A stretch of 5,571 nucleotides of DNA from a bacterium. Its GTDB lineage: Bacteria; UBP14; UBA6098. Position numbers and translations under genes: made by a program. The notes beneath the pieces are model-generated. The model searched no databases. It was not told the DNA's origin and saw nothing but the letters and a program-made list of their open reading frames with translations. Of the stretch, positions 1 through 4,451 are shown piece by piece; position 1 is the stretch's first letter; each line of letters starts with the position of its first letter. The stretch covers positions 1 to 5,571 of the forward strand of contig DAOWNU010000154.1 in NCBI GenBank assembly GCA_030642425.1, read 5' to 3'.

Positions 1-1545
1 ATCTTCTTCGTGGACGAGCAGAACTACAAAATTCTCACAATGGGCAGCGTCCCCGGCGCAACCGATATGTATAACCCCGGCCTTGATCTTCAATCGATCC
101 CGACACCGGCGGGCAAAGTCGATGCCTGGTTCGATCTGGACGATTCGGCCTATCCGATAATCGACAAGCTGACGAGAGATTTCCGCGCCACGATGCCGCT
201 GCCTATCGTGTGGACGGGGCACGCCGAATTGACCACCGAGTCAGTCAGCATCCGCTGGATACCGGGGCATTTCCCCGATGGCAAATTCACACTGAGCTAC
301 ACCGACGACGGCGTTTTCCACATCTACGACATGCACAACACGGACAACGCCACATTTACCGAAGAGATCGATTTCACGATTACTTACGAGCAGCCGGAAA
401 TCGGTATCGCCGAGATGGAAGTGTGCACGGGTTGGAACATAATTTCGTTCCCATTCGTCCCGAACGAGGGCGTGTCGATAATGGACATGGTTTCGACCTC
501 GCTCACCCCCGGCTACTGGTTCGACCCCGCGACCGGCGCATACGACATCGTCGAAACGCCCGAGCCCGGCAAGGGCTACTGGGTCTATTGCTCCGACAAC
601 GACACTTTCCGCGTTGCGGGCATGTTGGTCGATGCCACCGAGATGACAATCCTGCGCGGCTGGAACATGTTCGGTATCCCGTGGAAGGCGACCGGCGCGA
701 TTCCGATTGCGGCGATGACGCTGACCCCGGACGTTCTTATCGGCGGCAACATTTTCGGTTTCGACGCCTGCAGCCTCGGGACATATTTCAGCGGGATCAC
801 GACGCTCGAAGTCGGTCAGGGATACTGGCTGCTTGCCGATGGCACCGCGAACCTCACTATCGAGGGGGACAGCACGGCCTCCAAGGTCATGCCGACATTC
901 GAACCGGAGTTCGCGTTCGCGATGAGCCTTTCCGGCCAGCCCTGCATTATCGGGCTCGATCCTTCGGCCTCCGACGGCATCGACGAATTCGATCTGGCTA
1001 TCCCGCCGATCAATCCGGACGGTGGAGAGGTCTTTGGGGCGATGGCGGAGGGTCGATATTTATATAGAGATATCAAGCCCGGCGAAAGAGCCGAATTTAT
1101 CCTTTCTGCGGAAAGCAAACGGCTTTCGTGGGACAGGGATGCGATCCCCGACAATATCGAACTGACTATCGTTGTCGGCACGCGGGTTATGTCGATGAAA
1201 GAGGTCGATCATGCGCTCATCGACGGCTTCGCGAAAATAATCGCCGAACGGGTATTGCCGGAGCGGGTTACGCTTTACGGCGCGGCGCCGAATCCGTTCA
1301 ACCCTGTAACGGAAATCAAATTCGCTTTGCCGGAAGATGGCGAGATCGATCTTACGATTTACGACGTTCTTGGCCGCAGGATACGCGACCTTGCCGATGG
1401 CGGTTTCCCCGCCGGGATAAATCGCGTTCTCTGGCGCGGCAAAGACAATGAAGGGCGCGAGATGCCGTCCGGCGTGTATTTCTACCGTCTCGTTGTCCGC
1501 GATACCGGCGAGAGCCTGACCCGAAGCATGGTTCTGCTTCGGTAG
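1..1545 (+). CDS. Secreted modular surface protein with GWN/GYW repeats and T9SS/FlgD-like C-terminal domain (5' partial)
   Basis: The frame is open from base 1 (codons Ile-Phe-Phe before the GTG at 10), so the gene begins outside the window and the GTG is probably not its start; the stop is TAG at 1543. Visible modules, in order: a beta-rich module at about 40-390 with an 'ATDxxxPxxDL' motif and 'KLTRDFRA'; two repeats starting with Gly-Trp-Asn (430 and 658) and closing with Gly-Tyr-Trp (574 and 820); a second copy of the first kind of module at about 922-1245 ('SASDGxxxFDL', 'YRDIKPG'); and a C-terminal domain at about 1273-1542 with NPFNP (1291-1305), IYDVLGRRIR, SGVYFYRL and a terminal SMVLLR. 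That last domain matches the Por/type IX secretion sorting (FlgD Ig-like) family, which directs export and cell-surface attachment or release. The substrate or ligand is unknown and no catalytic motif is visible. An intrinsic terminator follows 23 bp after the stop, so it is the last gene of its transcript. Confidence 0.9.
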   Translation: MFFVDEQNYKILTMGSVPGATDMYNPGLDLQSIPTPAGKVDAWFDLDDSAYPIIDKLTRDFRATMPLPIVWTGHAELTTESVSIRWIPGHFPDGKFTLSYTDDGVFHIYDMHNTDNATFTEEIDFTITYEQPEIGIAEMEVCTGWNIISFPFVPNEGVSIMDMVSTSLTPGYWFDPATGAYDIVETPEPGKGYWVYCSDNDTFRVAGMLVDATEMTILRGWNMFGIPWKATGAIPIAAMTLTPDVLIGGNIFGFDACSLGTYFSGITTLEVGQGYWLLADGTANLTIEGDSTASKVMPTFEPEFAFAMSLSGQPCIIGLDPSASDGIDEFDLAIPPINPDGGEVFGAMAEGRYLYRDIKPGERAEFILSAESKRLSWDRDAIPDNIELTIVVGTRVMSMKEVDHALIDGFAKIIAERVLPERVTLYGAAPNPFNPVTEIKFALPEDGEIDLTIYDVLGRRIRDLADGGFPAGINRVLWRGKDNEGREMPSGVYFYRLVVRDTGESLTRSMVLLR

Positions 1546-1568
1546 GAACTCGAACGACATCAAATCTT

Positions 1569-1600
1569 AAAAAGGCGGCTCTAACGGGCCGTCTTTTTTC
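1569..1600 (+). terminator. Rho-independent terminator of the surface-protein gene
   Basis: An 8-bp stem pairs GGCGGCTC (1574-1581) with GGGCCGTC (1586-1593), including two G-T wobble pairs, around a TAAC loop. It is preceded by five A and followed by six T (1594-1599). Because of the A-run on the left it could also work weakly on the other strand. It sits 23 bp after the TAG stop. Confidence 0.88.
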
Positions 1601-1638
1601 TTATAGATTCAATTTAAAATAGCAATGTGTCTTCATAA

Positions 1639-1660
1639 CACGGCGGGACGCCGCGTCTAT
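1639..1660 (+). repeat. Short dispersed hairpin repeat, copy 1
   Basis: CGGCG-GGA-CGCCG forms a 5-bp stem with a 3-nt loop (1641-1653), followed by CGTCTAT. Bases 1641-1660 are identical over 20 bp to 1713-1732. The reverse complement of 2783-2804 matches 1639-1660 at 19 of 22 positions. It is non-coding; a role as a transcript-end or REP-like element is only inferred. Confidence 0.7.
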
Positions 1661-1690
1661 TATGTTGGGATTTCCCATCCCCCCTAAAAG

Positions 1691-1709
1691 GTCGAGCGTC
1701 TCGCTCGAC
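1691..1709. repeat. Hairpin of the GCG-RGA-CGC type with different arms
   Basis: A perfect 8-bp inverted repeat, GTCGAGCG-TCT-CGCTCGAC, abuts the next hairpin at 1710. On the other strand the loop reads AGA flanked by GCG and CGC, like the neighbouring repeat copies, although the outer arm bases differ. No T-run follows, so it is not a classical terminator. Confidence 0.65.
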
Positions 1710-1732
1710 ACGCGGCGGGACGCCGCGTCTAT
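1710..1732 (+). repeat. Short dispersed hairpin repeat, copy 2
   Basis: ACGCGGCG-GGA-CGCCGCGT gives an 8-bp perfect stem (1710-1728) and is followed by CTAT. It shares 20 identical bases with copy 1 (1713-1732 against 1641-1660), but its stem is longer because the two bases left of the shared core complete the pairing. Confidence 0.7.
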
Positions 1733-1840
1733 AATTAAAGATTCAATACAAAATGATCAATTAGCAATTAGCAATGCAAAATTCCTCCGCCCTTCCCCGG
1801 CAGTGCGGCAACATCTATCATAGTGCAACAATTGCCATGC

Positions 1841-1926
1841 TTAACCGCTGGCACGCCTCCCGCTACGTGCGATTTGGAATTACCCTACACGATTTCGCAC
1901 GCAAGAGCCGCGCCAGCGGGGATTAA
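1841..1926. promoter_or_regulatory. Long imperfect palindrome upstream of a sigma-54 promoter (possible activator-binding site)
   Basis: Nested inverted repeats: outer arms CCGCTGGC (1845-1852) and GCCAGCGG (1912-1919), inner arms CGTGCGA (1866-1872) and TCGCACG (1895-1901). TTAA lies just outside each outer arm (1841-1844 and 1923-1926). Relative to the transcription start predicted from the -24/-12 element (about 1979), the arms fall at roughly -134 to -60. That is the usual range for bacterial enhancer-binding-protein sites of sigma-54 promoters. A folded RNA or a decayed mobile-element end are alternatives; the activator is not in the window. Confidence 0.4.
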
Positions 1927-1952
1927 CAGGTCGCCCATTCTTCACCGCCATC

Positions 1953-1968
1953 TGGCACCCTCCGTGCA
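1953..1968 (+). promoter_or_regulatory. Sigma-54 (RpoN) -24/-12 promoter
   Basis: TGGCAC (1953-1958), five bases, then GTGCA (1964-1968). This matches the consensus TGGCAC-N5-TTGCA at every fixed position except the first T of the -12 block. The invariant GG and GC are separated by exactly 10 bp. The predicted start is near 1979, giving a leader of about 25 nt before the ATG at 2004. I see no competing -35/-10 pair as good as this. Confidence 0.62.
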
Positions 1969-1991
1969 TATCCTTGATAAGGAAATTTAAC

Positions 1992-1997
1992 AGGGGA
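1992..1997 (+). promoter_or_regulatory. Ribosome binding site deciding the ATG start at 2004
   Basis: AGGGGA lies 6 nt before the ATG at 2004. An in-frame TTG at 1974 would add ten residues in front of the signal peptide, but it lies upstream of the predicted sigma-54 transcription start, so the ATG is preferred. Confidence 0.75.
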
Positions 1998-2003
1998 ATA
2001 CCG

Positions 2004-2642
2004 ATGAAATTCAAGAAAACAAACCACAACGCTATAAAGCCGTTATTTTGCCTTATCCTTATAATATTGTTCTGCACCAATTCCGCCCTCGCCTGGGATG
2101 GCCACCGTAAGGGATTTATATTGGGCGTGGGAATCGGTCCGACACATACTTCGCAAGAAATGAAAACCGAAACAACGGACCTTTCTTCCGAGGTTACGTC
2201 CTATGAATACGATGAAAGCGGGGTCGGCCTCCAATACAGCCTGAAGATCGGGTATGCGCCGACTGAGCAAATACAAATTTATGCCCTTGGCAAAGATATC
2301 ATGTTCGACAAGGCCTACTATACACAAATTTACGGACTGACCGGCCTGGGATTCAGTTATTATTTCAATAAACTCCCGCCGTCCATTTATCTCACTGCGG
2401 ACGTGGCTTTCCCGATATGGAACTCATCCTGGTTTCCTCCGGATTTTTCGGATGAAGAGACTAAATCGAGGATCGCTTTAAACGGGGGAATTGGCAACGA
2501 ATTCGCGCGGCACTGGAGCGTCGAATTCAATCTAACATGGGCGAATCTGGCGAGGGAATACTACCCCGATATGGAACATGAAGCCCAAAGCGATATAGAT
2601 TACTTTTCTTTCGGCCTAACGATCAACGCCCTCGGTTATTGA
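2004..2642 (+). CDS. Predicted outer-membrane beta-barrel protein
   Basis: This encodes 212 residues. The N-terminus is a clear Sec signal peptide: basic KFKK, a hydrophobic core at about residues 13-24 (PLFCLILIILFC), and an Ala-Leu-Ala cleavage site at about residue 30. The mature part alternates polar and aromatic or hydrophobic residues with many Gly and Tyr (for example GFILGVGIG, LQYSLKIGYA, GLGFSYYF, SIYLTADVAF, IALNGGIG, WSVEFNLTW) and ends FSFGLTINALGY. This is the pattern of a small, roughly 8-stranded outer-membrane barrel of the OMP_b-brl/OmpW-like kind. I recognise no specific subfamily or ligand. The start is set by AGGGGA at 1992. A strong sigma-54 promoter match lies just upstream, so the gene is probably monocistronic and turned on by an enhancer-binding activator. 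A hairpin follows 19 bp after the TGA stop. Confidence 0.82.
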   Translation: MKFKKTNHNAIKPLFCLILIILFCTNSALAWDGHRKGFILGVGIGPTHTSQEMKTETTDLSSEVTSYEYDESGVGLQYSLKIGYAPTEQIQIYALGKDIMFDKAYYTQIYGLTGLGFSYYFNKLPPSIYLTADVAFPIWNSSWFPPDFSDEETKSRIALNGGIGNEFARHWSVEFNLTWANLAREYYPDMEHEAQSDIDYFSFGLTINALGY

Positions 2643-2661
2643 GATATTCCCGAACCCGTAG

Positions 2662-2683
2662 GGGAGCACCTGCGTGTGCTCCC
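2662..2683. repeat. Strong hairpin after the outer-membrane gene
   Basis: GGGAGCAC (2662-2669) pairs perfectly with GTGCTCCC (2676-2683) around a 6-nt loop. It lies 19 nt after the stop of the barrel gene but has no T-run, so it may stabilise or help end the transcript rather than act as a classical intrinsic terminator. It may instead be one more member of the intergenic hairpin set. Confidence 0.55.
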
Positions 2684-2703
2684 GCTCGCCTCTATCCTCA
2701 ACC

Positions 2704-2775
2704 TGTCATTCCGGCCCCCGAGCCGGAATCTATTCCGCCGCAAAGAGTGGATTCCGGGTCAAGCCCGGAATGACA
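2704..2775. repeat. TGTCATTCC inverted-repeat element (MITE/REP-like)
   Basis: A left arm starting TGTCATTCCGG (2704-2732) and a right arm ending CCGGAATGACA (2748-2775) are imperfect inverted copies. Each arm contains a smaller hairpin (CCGG...CCGG around a CCCCCGAG-type loop on the left, GGGTCAAGCCC on the right). The 15-nt centre is unique. From memory, similar CATTCCGGG...CCGGAAT repeats are scattered through many bacterial genomes and produce spurious short ORFs; such an ORF (containing 'VKPGMT') crosses this element and is not a gene. No transposase is present. Confidence 0.7.
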
Positions 2776-2782
2776 GATAGTT

Positions 2783-2805
2783 GTAGGCGCGGCGTCTCGC
2801 CGTGC
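2783..2805 (-). repeat. Short dispersed hairpin repeat, copy 3 (inverted)
   Basis: The stem GCGCGGCG (2787-2794) pairs with CGCCGTGC (2798-2805) around TCT, with one G-T wobble. The reverse complement of 2783-2804 matches 1639-1660 at 19 of 22 positions, so this is the same repeat in the opposite orientation. It lies immediately after the TGTCATTCC element. Confidence 0.65.
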
Positions 2806-2837
2806 ATTTCCCCATTGCACTCTCGACTTATTACTTC

Positions 2838-3051
2838 CGCCTTTTCGACCTCTATTTTTTCGCAAAAAGTTAGATCACAAGCTATTTCTCGTATGAAATG
2901 AAGTATATCACTCGTTACATAAAGCATTTCTTTGGATGTAGAAGGCATTTCTCGTGTTACATAAGGCACTTCACTCGTTGCAGAAGGTATTTCACATATT
3001 ATGTAAGGCTTTTCATACGTTACATAAAGAACTTCACAAGTGTGCAATAAT
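2838..3051 (-). repeat. Left arm of an inverted 21-bp repeat array with its flank
   Basis: Eight head-to-tail 21-bp units fill 2884-3051 (starts 2884, 2905, 2926, 2947, 2968, 2989, 3010, 3031). Read on the minus strand, the core is TTATGTAAC followed about six bases later by GAAA. Translated on that strand each unit is a heptapeptide of the type YVTREMP, with no stop through the arm. The outer flank (2838-2874), on the minus strand, begins TCTAACTTTTTGCGAAAAA and is homologous to the right-hand flank. The minus-strand reading frame (about 3047 to 2730) has no clear ribosome site and runs into the TGTCATTCC element, so I do not call it a gene. AT-rich, unlike the genes around it. Confidence 0.7.
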
Positions 3052-3240
3052 TCATGTAATCAATGGAACATCTCATGTAACACATGAAACGACTTATGTA
3101 ATCAGAGAAACATCTTTTATAATAAAAGAAAAAACTCATATATCCAAAAAAACAGCTCATTCGTATCGAGAAATATCTCATCCCTTCTATGCTATACCTT
3201 CGTTTCTAACTTTTTTTGAAAAAGTGCAAGTCAAACTGGA
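3052..3240 (+). repeat. Right arm of the inverted 21-bp repeat array with its flank
   Basis: Seven 21-bp units (starts 3052, 3073, 3094, 3115, 3136, 3157, 3178) have the same core as the left arm but on the plus strand: TCATGTAAC...GAAAC, decaying outward. Plus-strand translation gives matching heptapeptides (YVIRETS, HVTHETT), then SFLTFFEKVQVK in the flank (3199-3240), which aligns with DLTFCEKIEVEK of the left flank. The reading frame stays open to a TAA at 3296-3298, overlapping the next gene's start by 11 nt. No convincing start codon with ribosome site was found, so it is listed as a repeat rather than a CDS. Confidence 0.7.
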
Positions 3241-3265
3241 CTTTTATCGAGGCAATCTATATGAT
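3237..3265 (+). promoter_or_regulatory. Possible sigma-70-type promoter for the 3288 gene
   Basis: TGGACT (3237-3242, 4 of 6 to TTGACA) and TATGAT (3260-3265, 5 of 6 to TATAAT) are 17 bp apart, giving a start near 3272. The -35 box overlaps the end of the repeat-array flank. AT-rich surroundings make chance matches likely, so this is tentative. Confidence 0.35.
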
Positions 3266-3287
3266 ATAGACAACAAAGGGGAAAAAT

Positions 3288-3932
3288 ATGAACAATAAAC
3301 GATGGACGGATTTGCGCTGGGTCGATTTTCGGACCCGATTCTCGACTTTGATTCACGTTATTGAAGATAATCACGGCAAGCCATACAATCCGGACGATAT
3401 GTTAGTCGAGGGCAAGGAGTTGCTGGCCCTATTGAGTAGCACCCAGCGTGAGGCCGACGGTTTCGACATTTACGATGCGACGCGCCTCGACAACGAGGAA
3501 GACCGGGCATTCGAGGCGCTTGCTAAAGCCCTCCGCAATGAAAAAAAATGGGTTTCGATGTGGGCGGGCGATGACTGGTTCCCGAAACTCGATATCCCGG
3601 CGAAAATGCCGCGTTCGCGCGATAAGGTGCGCGAGGCCGCGCGGGCGGCGCTCTCGGCGTGGGACAGAAACTCCGCCAATCCGGAGCTTGTGCAGGTTAT
3701 CCCCGCGATGGACGGGCTTCGCACAGCGTTCGACTGTTTCCTTGTGGCGTGGGATGCCCAGCAGGATGCGAACCTTATAAAAAAGGAAAAATACCGCGCC
3801 GCGCAGGATGCTCGCGCGAACTGCGAAAAATTTGTAAGCCGCGTGAGGAAATATTTGTCGCTCTATCTCGACCCCTACGATCACCGCTGCGGCGTCTACG
3901 GTTTCGACCCGCGGGTGAAGAAGGGGAAATGA
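3288..3932 (+). CDS. Hypothetical protein, mostly helical, no recognised family
   Basis: This encodes 214 residues. The ATG at 3288 is supported by AAAGGGGA (3275-3282), 5 nt upstream, and the stop is TGA at 3930. There is no signal peptide or membrane segment, so it is probably cytoplasmic. It is charged and helix-prone, with Ala/Arg/Lys/Glu-rich stretches around residues 85-105, 113-130 and 165-200. It has notable aromatic clusters near the start (RWTDLRWVDF) and in the middle (KKWVSMWAGDDWFPKLDIP), and it ends with a Tyr/Cys segment (YLSLYLDPYDHRCGVYGFDP) and a basic tail. I do not recognise the family and assign no function. It stands alone, downstream of the 21-bp repeat array and convergent with the ATPase operon. 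Its GC-rich codon use resembles the other genes here, unlike the array. Confidence 0.8.
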   Translation: MNNKRWTDLRWVDFRTRFSTLIHVIEDNHGKPYNPDDMLVEGKELLALLSSTQREADGFDIYDATRLDNEEDRAFEALAKALRNEKKWVSMWAGDDWFPKLDIPAKMPRSRDKVREAARAALSAWDRNSANPELVQVIPAMDGLRTAFDCFLVAWDAQQDANLIKKEKYRAAQDARANCEKFVSRVRKYLSLYLDPYDHRCGVYGFDPRVKKGK

Positions 3933-4019
3933 GGGGGAAGTGGTCAATTCAAAATGATTTATCTCGCGCTCCGCGTCGATTCTTTTCACATCGTCTTCAA
4001 TACAATCCAATTCCGTATC

Positions 4020-4039
4020 GCGCAAGCGAAATTTTGCGC
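4020..4039. repeat. Inverted repeat in the convergent gap (weak terminator candidate)
   Basis: GCGCAA (4020-4025) and TTGCGC (4034-4039) form a 6-bp stem with an 8-nt loop, between the convergent ends at 3932 and 4068. There is no T-run on either side, so terminator function is doubtful. The rest of the 135-bp gap shows no feature I can support. Confidence 0.3.
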
Positions 4040-4067
4040 TTCTCATCGCTCTTGTGGGCAATTACGA

Positions 4068-4451
4068 TTAGTCTGAATCGGTATCGCGCCTTCCGCCCCT
4101 GCGGCGGCCGTGGCGTCCACGGCGTTCAGTTTCTTCGATTATATCGGGACGTTCATTTTCGGTCGCAACGTTCTCCACGCACTCGATTCGGATGGCCATT
4201 CCCCCGACAAGCGCGCTTGTAATCTTGCTCTGCGCGCGCGATAGAATTCTTCCGAGTGTCTGGCGTGAAATCCCCATCGATTCGGCGGCATTCTCCTGAT
4301 ATAATCCCTCCATATGGACGAGGCGCATCGCCTCCAGTTCGTCGGCGGTGAGGCAAATCTCGGAGAGCGTCCGCACGGGAACGCCGGCGGGCTTGAAATA
4401 TTTAATATCGGGCGAGCAGCGTATATGCCTTCTTTTTTTCGGTCTCGTCAT
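4068..4451 (-). CDS. DUF134 (UPF0251) family helix-turn-helix protein with Arg/Gly-rich tail
   Basis: This encodes 127 residues. The N-terminal 'RPKKRRHIRCSPDIKYFKPAG' segment (3-23) and the sigma-70-region-4-like helix-turn-helix at about residues 34-81 (LTADELEAMRLV, then GLYQENAAESMGISRQTLGRIL) are hallmarks of DUF134. Proteins of this family are small predicted DNA-binding regulators often encoded beside MinD-type iron-sulfur ATPases and NifX/NafY-like cofactor proteins. After residue 90 the chain leaves the family core and ends in a low-complexity basic segment (RRGRHGRRRGGRR, then DTDSD). The ATG overlaps the TGA of the upstream ATPase gene by ATGA (4448-4451) and the ribosome site is poor, so translation is probably coupled. 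It is the last visible gene of the operon. The target DNA is unknown; regulation of its own operon is an inference. Confidence 0.88.
   Translation of the reverse strand: MTRPKKRRHIRCSPDIKYFKPAGVPVRTLSEICLTADELEAMRLVHMEGLYQENAAESMGISRQTLGRILSRAQSKITSALVGGMAIRIECVENVATENERPDIIEETERRGRHGRRRGGRRDTDSD

Larger units (their letters stand above)
1601..1952. other. Gene-free intergenic region with short repeats
   Basis: No ORF here has a credible start, ribosome site or family signature. The stretch holds short hairpin repeats (1639-1660, 1691-1709, 1710-1732), a small perfect inverted repeat TGGGA-TT-TCCCA (1666-1677), a 7-bp tandem (CAATTAG twice at 1758-1771, then CAATGCA), and the long imperfect palindrome at 1841-1926 described separately. 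Between about 1780 and 1840 I see nothing recognisable. Confidence 0.6.

Noticed and set aside
1841..1926. Integron attC site
   Set aside because: The region is palindromic and long enough, but the paired RYYYAAC/GTTRRRY core sites expected of attC are absent and no integrase or cassette array is seen.
1880..2080. Minus-strand 66-codon ORF opposite the barrel gene's start
   Set aside because: It is antisense to the signal-peptide region, has no ribosome site, and its hydrophobic run is the complement of that region.
2674..2901. Plus-strand ORF of 75 codons containing 'VKPGMT'
   Set aside because: It is the translation of the TGTCATTCC inverted-repeat element and the hairpin repeat running into the array; it lacks a ribosome site and resembles a well-known kind of spurious repeat-derived ORF.
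2730..3047. Minus-strand 105-codon ORF through the left array arm
   Set aside because: The frame is notable and discussed as a finding, but there is no clear ribosome site or promoter and it runs into the repeat element at its 3' end, so it is not called as a gene.
2884..3198. CRISPR array
   Set aside because: Units are contiguous 21-bp degenerate copies without spacers of unique sequence, the orientation flips in the middle, and no cas gene is present.
2954..3298. Plus-strand 114-codon ORF crossing the array centre
   Set aside because: It starts inside the left arm, reads the left units in the opposite sense and the right units in the heptad frame; no supporting ribosome site, so it is treated as a product of the repeat period.
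3965..3990. Small CGCG-CTC-CGCG hairpin followed by a short T-rich stretch after the 3288 gene
   Set aside because: The 4-bp stem and interrupted T-run are too weak for an intrinsic terminator call.
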